Assembly (NCBI RefSeq): GCF_000389965.1
Contig: NC_021191.1
Coordinates: 7,317,501-7,381,500, forward strand
DNA: 64,000 nt
Source: Actinoplanes sp. N902-109
GTDB lineage: Bacteria > Actinomycetota > Actinomycetes > Mycobacteriales > Micromonosporaceae
Direction: 5' to 3'
Shown: in pieces, positions 34,724-44,262 of the stretch
Numbering within the stretch: the stretch's first letter is position 1
How the letters are laid out: the number at the start of each line of letters is the position of its first letter
Made by a program: the position numbers and the translations under genes
Notes under the pieces: generated by a model
Told to the model about the DNA's origin: nothing
Databases searched by the model: none
What the model saw: only the letters and a program-made list of their open reading frames with translations

Positions 34724-34955
34724 CCCCAGCAGTCCGTAGCCCGGCCTCGCACACGAAGATGCGGCGCCGGGCTACGGCTTGCCCGCGGCGGTCGAGCTGG
34801 TAGCCGTCCAGCCACACCCAGCCGTCGTAGGTGGGCCGCGAGTCGACAGCGATGATCCGGAACGCAAATCCGGAACGGCCGGTGAACTGCACACTGGCGG
34901 CGCGTCCCACGAGCACGACGTCACCCGGTGTCAGGGTGGATTCACTTTCAGCCAT
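34677..34955 (-). CDS. Small conserved protein, paralogue of the next gene
   Basis: 92 residues. The core DVVLVGRAASVQFTGRSGFA and PTYDGWVWLDGYQLDRRGQA is nearly the same as in the gene at 34959-35207. It looks like a compact all-beta domain with conserved Trp and Tyr; families like this are frequent in Actinobacteria but have no known function. Its 3' end overlaps the convergent membrane-protein gene by 47 bp. The C-terminal tail after RRIFVCEAG differs from the paralogue. Confidence 0.65.
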   Translation of the reverse strand: MAESESTLTPGDVVLVGRAASVQFTGRSGFAFRIIAVDSRPTYDGWVWLDGYQLDRRGQAVARRRIFVCEAGLRTAGVRTSPAPRSSDPPGR

Positions 34956-34958
34956 GTC

Positions 34959-35207
34959 TCATGCTTGCCGTGGGAGCGGACGCCGTAAACCAGCTTCCCG
35001 GACGAAGATGGTGCGCCGCTGCACCGGCCGGCCCTGCCGGTCGAGCTGCAGACCGTCGAGCCAGACCCAGCCGTCGTACGTGGGCCGGGCATCGACGCCG
35101 ACCACCCGGAACGCGAAGCCGGCGGCACCGGCGAACTGCACGCTCGCCGCTCGTCCCACGAGCACGACCTCACCCGATCGCACTGTTCGTTGCGCCGTCG
35201 CCACCAT
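34959..35207 (-). CDS. Small conserved protein, tandem paralogue
   Basis: 82 residues, ATG with GGAGG five bases upstream. It shares about two thirds of its positions with the following gene (VVLVGRAASVQF, FAFRVVGVDARPTYDGWVWL). The two are three bases apart and clearly arose by duplication. No signal peptide, membrane segment or known motif. Confidence 0.7.
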   Translation of the reverse strand: MVATAQRTVRSGEVVLVGRAASVQFAGAAGFAFRVVGVDARPTYDGWVWLDGLQLDRQGRPVQRRTIFVREAGLRRPLPRQA

Positions 35208-35301
35208 CAGTCCTCCATCCGGGCGGCACCATTGCCTTACCTTGGGCCGCCCGGACGCATGATTCAATGGCAAATCAAAATTTGGCACACACAATGCGAA
35301 T

Positions 35302-37470
35302 TCATGTGGCATTCACGGGTGTACGCACCCCGTCAGCCACCGCGTACATCCGGGCCTCGGCCAGATCGAAGTAAAGTCCGGTAACCGACAGACGTCCTTC
35401 TTCAATCGCCTTTCCGACACTTGGATAGGTGCGGAGGTTGGCGATCTGCTGCGATACATTGGCGGCAATGGAGTCCTCTTCACTGTCCGAGTCGGACAGT
35501 GCAACCCGGGCCCCGGCCAGCCAGGACCCGAGCGACGAGGGCGCACCCGCGGCCCCGGAACGCAACGCGCGCACCGCGCCGCAGCCGGAGTGACCGCACA
35601 CCGTGATGGTGGAGACGCCGAGCACTTCGACCGCATATTCGATGCCGGCACCGACCGATGCGTCACCGGATCCGTAGGGCGGCACGATGTTGCCGACATT
35701 GCGAATCGTGAACAGGTCACCGGGCCCGCTGGTGGTGATGAGATTGGGCACCACCCGCGAGTCGGCACAGGTGATGAACAACTGCTCGGGCCGTTGTCCC
35801 TCGCGCGCCAGATCGGCCAGGTGCGGCCGGACCAGCGGGGCCACACTGCGCTCGAACTCGTCGATCCCGGCCTGCAGCGCATCGGCGCGCCGGCGGCTCA
35901 GCGACACCCACTGCGACCACGAGCCGAGGAACTTGGGCACCCGCCGGGCCGACTTGCGCCGCCCGAGCCGGCCGGACGTGGCCTGGTGGAACCAGGTGTC
36001 GTGGAACTCGCGGACGTGCACCTCACCACCGCCGCGCAGATAGGCCGCCTTCCAGTCCTGGATCGCCTCGAACGCACCCTGGTCCAGGTAGTCGAGGTGC
36101 AGGTCGAGTTCGACCACCGCACCGGGCGGCACCGCCGACAGCTCGCGGGCCACCCGGCCGGCCCCGACGAACGCCAGCGTGCCGGTGATGGTGACGGTCC
36201 AGTGCCCCTCGGCCGGCGACGTCCGGGTGATCTCGCACCGGGCCAGCCGCATCAGCATGATCAGCACCGCGGTGGCCATCCCCAGCGCCACCCCGGTCAG
36301 CAGGTCGGTGAAGATCACCCCCAGGGCCGTGATCAGGTACGTCGGCAGTTCCCGATGCCGCCGGTACGCCTTGATCTGGGCCAGGCTGACCAGCCGCAGC
36401 CCGACCACCACGAGCACGGCGGCGAGCGCGGCCAACGGGATGCGCTCCAGCACCGTGGTGAACGCCAGCACGCACACGGCGATCCACAGCCCGTGCAGCA
36501 CGGCCGACATCCGGGTGCGGGCCCCGGCGGCCACATTTGTCGAGCTGCGCACGATGACCCCGGTGACCGGCAGCCCGCCCAGCGCGCCGGCGACGGTGTT
36601 GGCCGCGCCCTGGGCGATCAGCTCGCGGTTGAGATCGGCCCGCTTGCCGTTGTGCAGCTTGTCCACCGCAACCGCCGACAGCAGGGACTCGACGCTGGCC
36701 ACCAGCGCGACGGTGAGCACCGCGACGGCGATCGGACCGGCACCACCGGCCGGGAACGACGGGACGGTCAGCTCACCCAGCGGGTTGTCCGGCAGGTCGA
36801 CCCGGGCGACATCGAAGCCACCCAGGCTCGCGGTCAGCGTCGCCACGGTCACCGCCACCAGCGCGCCGGGCAGCAGCGAAACCTTCACCAACCGCGGCCA
36901 CAGCACCAGGATCGCGATGGTCAGCACGCCGATGAGCACGGCTTCACCATGGTTGCCGACGACCTGGCGGGGCAGCTCCCGCAGATTTTCCCAGGCGGCG
37001 CTCTGCGCTGAGCCACCGAGCACCACATGCACCTGGCTGAGCGCGATGACGATGCCGATCCCGGCGAGCATGCCGTGCACGACGGCGGGTGACAGGGCGA
37101 GCGCGGCGTTACCGAGCCGCAGCGCGCCGAGGGCCAGCTGCACCAGCCCGGCCATGGCGACGATTGCGGTGGTGGCGGCCCACCCGAAGTCGGCCACGGT
37201 GCCGGCGACGATCACGGTCAGCCCGGCGGCGGGCCCGCTGACCTGCAGCGGGGCCCCGCTGAGCAGGCCCGCGACGACGCCGCCGACAACGGCGGCAACG
37301 AGCCCGGCCAGCAGCGGGGCGCCCGAGGCGGCGGCGATCCCGAGCGACAACGGGATGGCGATGAGAAACACGACGATGGAGGCGGGCAGGTCGTGCCGGA
37401 TCAGATCGGGGCTGATCAGGCGGGGGCGGCGCGGGGGCGCACCTACGTCGGCAGTGTCCGGCGTGGGCAT
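35302..37470 (-). CDS. SulP transporter fused to beta-carbonic anhydrase
   Basis: 722 residues; ATG chosen for GAAGGGA upstream. Residues about 25-420 are a SulP/SLC26 anion transporter (ten or more helices; GAPLQVSGPAAGLTVIVAG; QGAANTVAGALGGLPVTG). A STAS-like domain follows (TVTITGTLAFVGAGR). The C-terminal beta-carbonic anhydrase has zinc ligands C568 (ITCADSR), H627 and C630 (CGHSGCG) and the D570/R572 dyad. Such fusions exist in mycobacteria. Likely role: bicarbonate or sulfate uptake coupled to CO2/bicarbonate interconversion at the membrane. Confidence 0.93.
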   Translation of the reverse strand: MPTPDTADVGAPPRRPRLISPDLIRHDLPASIVVFLIAIPLSLGIAAASGAPLLAGLVAAVVGGVVAGLLSGAPLQVSGPAAGLTVIVAGTVADFGWAATTAIVAMAGLVQLALGALRLGNAALALSPAVVHGMLAGIGIVIALSQVHVVLGGSAQSAAWENLRELPRQVVGNHGEAVLIGVLTIAILVLWPRLVKVSLLPGALVAVTVATLTASLGGFDVARVDLPDNPLGELTVPSFPAGGAGPIAVAVLTVALVASVESLLSAVAVDKLHNGKRADLNRELIAQGAANTVAGALGGLPVTGVIVRSSTNVAAGARTRMSAVLHGLWIAVCVLAFTTVLERIPLAALAAVLVVVGLRLVSLAQIKAYRRHRELPTYLITALGVIFTDLLTGVALGMATAVLIMLMRLARCEITRTSPAEGHWTVTITGTLAFVGAGRVARELSAVPPGAVVELDLHLDYLDQGAFEAIQDWKAAYLRGGGEVHVREFHDTWFHQATSGRLGRRKSARRVPKFLGSWSQWVSLSRRRADALQAGIDEFERSVAPLVRPHLADLAREGQRPEQLFITCADSRVVPNLITTSGPGDLFTIRNVGNIVPPYGSGDASVGAGIEYAVEVLGVSTITVCGHSGCGAVRALRSGAAGAPSSLGSWLAGARVALSDSDSEEDSIAANVSQQIANLRTYPSVGKAIEEGRLSVTGLYFDLAEARMYAVADGVRTPVNAT

Positions 37471-37502
37471 AGTGGTCCCTTCGGAGCCGTTACGGTCAGA
37501 AC

Positions 37503-37531
37503 GCGAAAGTCCCTCAACAAGGACATTTCGC
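37503..37531. promoter_or_regulatory. Imperfect inverted repeat upstream of the SulP-CA gene
   Basis: GCGAAAGTCC and GGACATTTCGC pair with one bulge around an eight-base loop, 33-61 bp before the start codon on the minus strand. It could be an operator or a leader hairpin. Confidence 0.35.
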
Positions 37532-37636
37532 TCACCATAACGAAGCCGCGTGAACACGTCGTTACAGAATGCTGACTGCCCCGACACTCTCAGCTCTTTC
37601 CCAGCCTCTGCAGGGAGCGGAACACGGCCTCGGTGG

Positions 37637-37837
37637 TCAGCCGCCGCTGCTTTCCGGGTCCGGCGGGAGGCCGTGCCCGGTGTGTTCGGTGACAATGCGC
37701 TTGAAACGCTCGAAAAGAGCGCGCAGATCAGCGGCGTCCAGGTTCAGATCATGGGTCGCATCGCGCGTATTCCTGGCTTCGTCGAGGGCATCGGAGAATG
37801 CGTCTCCGGGCACGTCGCACCCGGTTTTACCGAACAT
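37637..37837 (-). CDS. Small acidic hypothetical protein
   Basis: 66 residues, MFGKTGCDVPGDAFSDAL onward, with a predicted amphipathic helix (ADLRALFERFKRIVTE) and a Gly/Pro-rich tail. Third codon positions are mostly G or C, as in real genes here, but no good ribosome site is seen; a GTG two codons upstream is an alternative start. It lies in the 527-bp gap between two divergent genes. Function unknown. Confidence 0.4.
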   Translation of the reverse strand: MFGKTGCDVPGDAFSDALDEARNTRDATHDLNLDAADLRALFERFKRIVTEHTGHGLPPDPESSGG

Positions 37838-37997
37838 CTTCACCGGCCGGCTCGCGCACACCACTGCTCGTGGGGGCGCTCCCACGTGCACAACCGCGCA
37901 CAGCGGGTTGGCGGCAGCCGGAAATGGGCACGTCACACGTCTGGTACACGAGCTGACAAGGCTCCGGGGTAAGCGACGACGACATAGGTGGTTACAC

Positions 37998-40580
37998 ATG
38001 ACGGAGTCCCTCAGGGTCACCGAAGACAGCGCCGCACAGCCGGTCGGCACCGAGCTCACCCTCGGCGTCGAGGAGGAGCTGCACGTGGTCGATCTCAAGA
38101 CCCGGGAGCTGGTGCCCCGCGCACCCGAGGTGCTCGAGCAACTGGACCAGGCGAACTTCTCTGCCGAGCTGCACCGCTCGGTGGTCGAGACCAACACCCC
38201 GGTGGCTGCCGGCCTGGACGACCTGCGCGAGGGCATCGCCGGGCTGCGCCGCAAGGCCATCGGCGTCGCCGAGTCGCTCGGGCTCGGGCTGATCGCGTCG
38301 GGCACCGTCCCGATCGTCGACCTCGACTCGCTGCCGGTCACCCCGACCTCGCGCTACCAGCGGATGGTGGACGAATACCAGATGCTCGCCCGGGAACAGC
38401 TGATCTGCGGCGCCCAGGTGCACGTCGGCATCGCCGACCGCGACGAGGCGGTGTCCATCGCGCAACGGGTCGCCCCGGCGCTGCCGGTGCTGCTGGCGTT
38501 GTCGACCTCCTCGCCGTACTGGATGGGCGAGGACAGCGGATATGCCAGCGTGCGCTCGCTGGTCTGGATGCGCTGGCCCACCGCCGGTGACAGCGGCCTG
38601 GTCACCGATGCCGCCGACCACGACGCGCTGGTGAACGACCTGATCGCCTCGGGCACGATCAGCGACCCCAAGATGGTGTACTTCGACGTGCGCCCGTCCG
38701 CGCACCTGCCCACGGTGGAGCTGCGGGTCACCGACTCCAGCCCGGACGTCGACACCGTGGTGCTGCTGGCCGGGCTGTTCCGCGGGCTGGTGCTGCGGGC
38801 CCGGCAGGACTACCGCGCCGGGCGCCCGCTGGTGCCGACCCGCCCGCCGCTGCACCGCGCCGCGATGTGGCGCGCCGCCCGCTCCGGGCTCGAGGGCGAC
38901 CTGCTCGACCTGCCCCGCTCGCCGGTGCCGGTGCCGGCCGCGGTCGCGGTGGAGCGCCTGGTCAGCGAGCTGCGCCCGCAGCTGGAGGAACTGGGCGACT
39001 GGGAGCAGGTCTTCGACCTCTCGGTACGGGCGCTGAGCCGGGGCAGCTCGGCCGCGCGGCAACGCCGGGCGATGGCTCGGCGCGGCCGCCTCTCCGACGT
39101 CGTCGACCTGGTCGTGGCCGACACCCGCGGCGGTGCCACCGGGATCGGGCCGGACGGGCAGACCGTGCCGGCCGGGCTCACCCCGTACGCGGCCGTGGGG
39201 GACGAGGCTTTCCCGCAGGGCGACGTGGTGCCCTCGTACGAGGGGATCCTCCAGGTCCTGAGCGCGCTCGGCCCGGCCGGGCTGCGCCGCCGCGAGGACG
39301 CCAAGGACGACGAGCAGCGCGCCCGCGGCATCACGTTCAGCGTGGCCGGTGAGGCCGCCACCCGGCTCTTCCCGTTCGACCTGGTGCCGCGGATCGTGCC
39401 GGGCGACGACTGGGAGCAGCTGCAGGGCGGGCTGATCCAGCGGGTCCGGGCGCTCGACGCATTCGTCAACGACGTGTACGGCGAGCGCACGGTGGTCAAG
39501 GACGGCATCGTGCCGGAGTGGGTCATCGACGGCTCCCCGGAGCTGCGGCCCAGCGGCGCCCTGATCAGCCGGGCCGGCGTGCGCGCCCAGGTGGCGGGCG
39601 TCGACCTGGTGCGCGACGCCACCGGCCGCTGGCAGGTGCTGGAGGACAACCTGCGGGTGCCCTCCGGGATCGCGTACGCCATGCAGAACCGCCGGCTCGC
39701 CGAGTCGGTGCTGCCCGAGCTGCCCCGCCCGGCGGAGCTGATCAGCCCGGAGGAGACCCCGGCGCTGCTCAAGCGGGTGCTGCTGGACGCGGCCGGGCCG
39801 CGGGCCGGCGACGACCCGCAGCTGGTGGTGCTGAGCCAGGGGCCGGACGACTCGGCCTGGTTCGAGCACCGGATGCTGGCCGAGGAGATGGGCGTGCCGC
39901 TGGTGCGCAGCACCGAGCTGCTCGTCGACGAGGGTGTCGTGTACCGCATCCGCAACGGCCGCAAGCACCGCGTCGACGTGATCTACCTGCGGATGGGCGA
40001 GGACAGCCTGGTGCACTCGCCGGGCGCGGACGGGATGCCGCTGGGCCCGAGCCTGGTGCCCGCGTTGCACAACGACTCCATCGTGCTGGCCAACGCGCTG
40101 GGCAACGGCATCGGCGACGACAAGGCCGTGTACGCCTACGTGCCCCAGCTCATCGAGTACTACCTGGGCGAGAAGCCGCTGCTGGCCGACGTGCCGACCT
40201 ACTTGTGCGGCATACCCGAGCAGCGCGCCCAGGTGCTGGACCGGCTCGAGGAACTGGTGCTCAAGCCGGTGGACGGCTACGGCGGCGACCGCATCGTGAT
40301 CGGCCCGCACGCCGGGGCCGACGACCTGGCCGCGGTGCGCCGGCAGATCCGCACCGCACCGCACCGGTGGGTGGCGCAGGAGGTCGTGCAGCTGTCCACC
40401 GCGCCGGTGTTCGACGGCCAGCAGCTCGCGCCGCGCCACGTCGATCTGCGCGCGTTCGTGTTCACCGGCCGCGAGTCGGTGGTCGCCCCGGCCGCCCTGA
40501 CCCGGGTGGCACCGGCCGGAAGCATGATCGTCAACTCGTCGCGCGGCGGTGGTTCGAAGGACACCTGGCTGTTGGGCTAA
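37998..40580 (+). CDS. Fused GCS2 carboxylate-amine ligase and circularly permuted ATP-grasp protein
   Basis: 860 residues; ATG with AGGTGG upstream. Residues about 15-375 are a YbdK/glutamate-cysteine ligase 2 domain (LTLGVEEELHVVDL, SAELHRSVVETNT, ICGAQVHVGI, HLPTVELRVTD). Residues about 395-860 are a circularly permuted ATP-grasp domain (GVDLVRDATGRWQVLEDNLR, VPSGIAYAMQNRR, VILKP-like VLKPVDGYGGDRIVIGP, RHVDLRAFV). Both halves form amide bonds using ATP, so the protein may make two successive linkages. Its partner 53 bp downstream is a glutamine amidotransferase. Substrates unknown. Confidence 0.88.
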   Translation: MTESLRVTEDSAAQPVGTELTLGVEEELHVVDLKTRELVPRAPEVLEQLDQANFSAELHRSVVETNTPVAAGLDDLREGIAGLRRKAIGVAESLGLGLIASGTVPIVDLDSLPVTPTSRYQRMVDEYQMLAREQLICGAQVHVGIADRDEAVSIAQRVAPALPVLLALSTSSPYWMGEDSGYASVRSLVWMRWPTAGDSGLVTDAADHDALVNDLIASGTISDPKMVYFDVRPSAHLPTVELRVTDSSPDVDTVVLLAGLFRGLVLRARQDYRAGRPLVPTRPPLHRAAMWRAARSGLEGDLLDLPRSPVPVPAAVAVERLVSELRPQLEELGDWEQVFDLSVRALSRGSSAARQRRAMARRGRLSDVVDLVVADTRGGATGIGPDGQTVPAGLTPYAAVGDEAFPQGDVVPSYEGILQVLSALGPAGLRRREDAKDDEQRARGITFSVAGEAATRLFPFDLVPRIVPGDDWEQLQGGLIQRVRALDAFVNDVYGERTVVKDGIVPEWVIDGSPELRPSGALISRAGVRAQVAGVDLVRDATGRWQVLEDNLRVPSGIAYAMQNRRLAESVLPELPRPAELISPEETPALLKRVLLDAAGPRAGDDPQLVVLSQGPDDSAWFEHRMLAEEMGVPLVRSTELLVDEGVVYRIRNGRKHRVDVIYLRMGEDSLVHSPGADGMPLGPSLVPALHNDSIVLANALGNGIGDDKAVYAYVPQLIEYYLGEKPLLADVPTYLCGIPEQRAQVLDRLEELVLKPVDGYGGDRIVIGPHAGADDLAAVRRQIRTAPHRWVAQEVVQLSTAPVFDGQQLAPRHVDLRAFVFTGRESVVAPAALTRVAPAGSMIVNSSRGGGSKDTWLLG

Positions 40581-40633
40581 GCCTCTTACCGCAGCGAAAT
40601 CCCCCCGAAACAAGGAACGTGGAGGTTCGAACG

Positions 40634-42409
40634 ATGTGCGGAATCGGCGGCGAACTGAGGTTCGACGACCGGGCGGCCGACCCCGAGGCCGTCCGCCGCA
40701 TGCTGCCCTGCCTGGAGCACCGCGGCCCGGATGCCGAGGGGCTGTGGCACCGCGGCCCGGTGGCGTTCGGCCACCGCCGGCTGCAGATCATCGACCTGTC
40801 CGCGGCCGGCGCGCAGCCGATGACCGACGAGCAGCTCGGCCTGACCCTGGTCTTCAACGGCTGCATCTACAACTACCAGCAGCTGCGGGAAGAACTGCGC
40901 GGCTACGGCTACACGTTCTTCTCGACCTCGGACACCGAGGTGATCCTCAAGGCGTACCACCGCTGGGGCACCGACTGCGTGCAGCATTTCCTGGGCATGT
41001 TCGCCTTCGCGCTGCTCGAGCAGGCCACCGGCACCGTCGTGCTGGCCCGTGACCGGCTCGGCATCAAGCCGATGTACCTCGCCGAGACGCCCGGCCGGCT
41101 GCGCTTCGCGTCCAGCCTGCCCGCGCTGCTCGCGGCCGGGGACGTGGACACCTCGATCGACAAGGTCGCGCTGCAGCACTACATGACGTTCCACTCGGTG
41201 GTCCCGGCCCCGCGCACGATCATCTCCGGGGTGCGCAAGCTTCCCCCGGCGACGGTACGGGTGATCAAGCGCGACGGCACCAGCACCGAGACCGTCTACT
41301 GGGAAGCCACGCACACCCGGACCTCGTCCCTGTCGTCGCGGCAGGAGTGGGCGCAGGCGATCCACGAGAAGCTGCGGGTCGCGGTCGAGCGGCGGATGGT
41401 GGCCGACGTGCCGGTCGGGGTGCTGCTGTCCGGCGGGCTCGACTCGTCGTACATCGTGGCGCTGCTGGCCGAGCAGGGGCAGCGCGGGCTGACCACGTTC
41501 TCCATCGGCTTCGAATCGGCGGCCGGGGAGAGCGGCGACGAGTTCGCCTACTCCGACATCATCGCCAAGGAGTTCGACACCCGGCACCACCAGATCCGGA
41601 TCGGCAAGGACCGGTTCCTGCCCGCGGTGGCGCGCACGGTGGCGGCGATGAGCGAGCCCATGGTCAGCCATGACGCGATCGCGTTCAACCTGCTCAGCCA
41701 GGATGTCGCCCAGCACGTCAAGGTGGTGCAGTCGGGCCAGGGCGCGGACGAGATCCTCGCCGGTTACAGCTGGTACCCGCCGCTCGCCGGGGTGCCCCGC
41801 GACCGGGCCGCGGCCGCGTACGCCAAGGAGTTCTTCGACCGGCCGCACAGCGAGCTGGCCCGCCAGCTCAACCCGCAGTGGCTGATCGACACCGACGTCA
41901 GCGCCGAGTTCGTGGCGGCGAACTTCGCCCGGCCGGGGGCCGAGACCGCGGTCGACGCGGCGTTGCGTCTCGACTCGCAGGTCATGCTCGTCGACGATCC
42001 GGTCAAGCGGGTGGACAACATGACGATGGACTGGGGGCTGGAGGCACGCGTACCGTTCCTGGACCACGAGCTGGTCGAGCTCGCCGCCGCCTGCCCGCCG
42101 GAGCTCAAGCTGGCGCAGGGCGGCAAGGGCGTGCTCAAGGACGCCGCTCGCGGGGTGGTGCCGGACGAGGTGATCGACCGGACCAAGGGATACTTCCCGG
42201 TTCCGGGCATCCGGCACCTCGAAGGACCGATGCTGGAGATGGTCCGCGAGGCACTGCACGCCCCGGCGGCACGCAACCGCGCACTTTTCCGGCCGGAGTA
42301 TGTTGACGCACTTCTGGCCGACCCGAACACTCCTCGTACCACCCTCGGCGCGAACCAGCTGTGGCAGCTTGCTCTCCTCGAGATGTGGTTGCAGGACAAA
42401 GGCATCTAG
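40634..42409 (+). CDS. Class II glutamine amidotransferase, asparagine synthase family
   Basis: 591 residues, GGAGG eight bases before the ATG. The N-terminal nucleophile is Cys2 (MCGIGGEL), glutaminase motifs are CLEHRGPDAEG and VFNGCIYNY, and the synthase domain has the PP-loop VLLSGGLDSSYIVALL and QGADEILAGYSWYPPLA. The last motif and VVPAPRTIISGVRKLPP are what I recall for the N-acetylglutaminylglutamine amide (NAGGN) amidotransferase group rather than true AsnB. With the ligase fusion it would convert a peptide carboxylate to an amide. Confidence 0.88.
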   Translation: MCGIGGELRFDDRAADPEAVRRMLPCLEHRGPDAEGLWHRGPVAFGHRRLQIIDLSAAGAQPMTDEQLGLTLVFNGCIYNYQQLREELRGYGYTFFSTSDTEVILKAYHRWGTDCVQHFLGMFAFALLEQATGTVVLARDRLGIKPMYLAETPGRLRFASSLPALLAAGDVDTSIDKVALQHYMTFHSVVPAPRTIISGVRKLPPATVRVIKRDGTSTETVYWEATHTRTSSLSSRQEWAQAIHEKLRVAVERRMVADVPVGVLLSGGLDSSYIVALLAEQGQRGLTTFSIGFESAAGESGDEFAYSDIIAKEFDTRHHQIRIGKDRFLPAVARTVAAMSEPMVSHDAIAFNLLSQDVAQHVKVVQSGQGADEILAGYSWYPPLAGVPRDRAAAAYAKEFFDRPHSELARQLNPQWLIDTDVSAEFVAANFARPGAETAVDAALRLDSQVMLVDDPVKRVDNMTMDWGLEARVPFLDHELVELAAACPPELKLAQGGKGVLKDAARGVVPDEVIDRTKGYFPVPGIRHLEGPMLEMVREALHAPAARNRALFRPEYVDALLADPNTPRTTLGANQLWQLALLEMWLQDKGI

Positions 42410-42429
42410 CTTGACGAAGGAGGACCCCG

Positions 42430-44190
42430 ATGACCGGTCAGCTCAGCCGTGTCGACGTCACAGTTCTGCCAGCCGGTTGGCTGACCAAGGGGTCCTATCC
42501 TTCGGAAGTCTCGGGCAGCTGGTCGCCGGCGTTGTCCCCGGACGGCCGGCACGCCGCGTACGTCTCGGACCGCAGCGGCTCGCCCAAGGTGTGGGTGCAG
42601 CCGGTCGGCAGTGACCTGACCTTCCTCGTCGACACCGGTGAGGAACCCGTCGTGTCGGTGCACTGGTCGCACGGCGGCGGGTGGCTGGCCTGCGTGATCG
42701 CGCCCGGCGGGGCTCCGCGTACGGAGGTGTGGCTGGTCCGCCCGGACGGCTCGGCGCTGCACCAGGTCGCCGGGTTCGGGGCGGACAGCGCGGAGAACGT
42801 CCGCTGGCTGCCCGGCCGGCCGCTGCTCGCCGTGACCGAGAACCTGACCACCACGCTGCTGATCGACGCCGCGGAAGGCACCCGCTCGGTCATCTGTACG
42901 GGTGAACTGGTGTCGCTGTTCGACGTCTCGCCCGACCGCTCCCGGGCGCTGCTGCGGCTGGGCTCCCGGGGCAACCGCTACATCGTGGTGCGCGATCTGG
43001 CCACCGGTGCCGACGAGTACGTCACCAGCGGCGAGCAGGCCTGCTTCGACCCGGACGGCCACATCTGGGCGCGCAGCGACGCCGGTGAGCGGCCCGTCCT
43101 GCTGCACGGGTCCACAGTCGCCGCCGCCGCCCCGGACGCCGAGGTGGAGGCGTTCGCGCTGACGGCGGACGGTTCCCGCGCCGCGGTGCTGTGGAACGTC
43201 GACGGCGGGCGCTCCGCGCTGACGGTGTCCGCCACGGAGATCGACCTGCCGGGGTGGGTGGTCTCCCAGCCGGTGTGGAGCGCGGACGGCAGCACGCTCG
43301 CCTTCACCGCCGAGGGGCCGGGCCAGCCGCACGGCGTGTGGACCTGGTCCCCGGCCGGCGGCCTGACCCCGGTCTCGGTCGACGAGGTGGCCGACAGCCC
43401 GGTGCTGCCCACGTTGCGCCGCTTCGCCTCGCACGACGGGCTGGAGATCAGCGGCTGGCTGTTCGAACCGGCCACCCCGGGCCCGCATCCCACGGTCCTG
43501 TGGCTGCACGGCGGCCCCGAGGCGCAGGAACGGCCCGGGCACGGCCCGTTGTTCCAGTCGCTGGTCGCCCGGGGCATGGCGGTGTTCGCGGCCAACGTGC
43601 GCGGCTCGTCGGGCTTCGGGCGCACCTTCGTCAACGCCGACAACGGGCCGCTGCGCCACGCGGCCATCGCGGACGTCGCCGCGTGCGTCGACCACCTGGT
43701 GACCAGCGGGGTGGCCGACCCGGCGCGGATCGGTTGCATGGGCCGTTCGTACGGCGGCTACCTGACGCTGGCCGCGCTGGTGACCTATCCGTCGCTGTTC
43801 GCGGTGGGCATCGACGTGTGCGGCATGAGCAACTTCGCGACCTTCTACGAGCACACCGAGCCGTGGATCGCGGCGGCCGCGGTGTCGAAGTACGGCGACC
43901 CGGTGCGCGACGCCGACCTGCTGCACGACCTGTCGCCGATCACCCGGATCGACCGGCTGCGGGCGCCGCTGATGGTGGTGCACGGCGAGAACGACAGCAA
44001 CGTCCCGGTGATCGAGGCCGAGCAGGTGGTCAAGGCGCTGGCCGAGCGCGGCGTCGAGCACCGCTACCTGCTGTTCCCCGGGGAGGGTCACGAGCTGCTG
44101 CACCGCTCGTCGCGCGCCGAGTACCTGCGGGAGACCGTGTCCTGGCTCACGCGCCATCTGGCTATGACGGGACACACGTCCCTTTTGTGA
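42430..44190 (+). CDS. S9-family (prolyl oligopeptidase-like) peptidase
   Basis: 586 residues, no signal peptide. A beta-propeller with repeated LSPDGRHAAYV-type blades fills about 1-330; the alpha/beta-hydrolase domain has S440 (GRSYGGY), D522 (GENDSNVP) and H554 (GEGHELL). It begins 20 bp after the amidotransferase, so it belongs to the same unit. In proteobacterial NAGGN loci a peptidase completes the set; here the S9 enzyme could degrade or process the peptide amide. That role is inference. Confidence 0.9.
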   Translation: MTGQLSRVDVTVLPAGWLTKGSYPSEVSGSWSPALSPDGRHAAYVSDRSGSPKVWVQPVGSDLTFLVDTGEEPVVSVHWSHGGGWLACVIAPGGAPRTEVWLVRPDGSALHQVAGFGADSAENVRWLPGRPLLAVTENLTTTLLIDAAEGTRSVICTGELVSLFDVSPDRSRALLRLGSRGNRYIVVRDLATGADEYVTSGEQACFDPDGHIWARSDAGERPVLLHGSTVAAAAPDAEVEAFALTADGSRAAVLWNVDGGRSALTVSATEIDLPGWVVSQPVWSADGSTLAFTAEGPGQPHGVWTWSPAGGLTPVSVDEVADSPVLPTLRRFASHDGLEISGWLFEPATPGPHPTVLWLHGGPEAQERPGHGPLFQSLVARGMAVFAANVRGSSGFGRTFVNADNGPLRHAAIADVAACVDHLVTSGVADPARIGCMGRSYGGYLTLAALVTYPSLFAVGIDVCGMSNFATFYEHTEPWIAAAAVSKYGDPVRDADLLHDLSPITRIDRLRAPLMVVHGENDSNVPVIEAEQVVKALAERGVEHRYLLFPGEGHELLHRSSRAEYLRETVSWLTRHLAMTGHTSLL

Positions 44191-44262
44191 CCCGAATCGT
44201 TGCCGCGCCGGTTCCGCCCGGAGAACAGTGGTGGGCACGGCGACGGAACAGGAGTGGATCAC

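Noticed and set aside
35302..37695. 75-codon N-terminal extension of the SulP-carbonic anhydrase gene
   Set aside because: The extension has no membrane or domain character, and ATG 37470 has a good ribosome site.
38354..38755. Minus-strand frame opposite the GCS2 domain
   Set aside because: Ser/Thr/Arg-rich shadow with no motif, opposite a strongly conserved enzyme.
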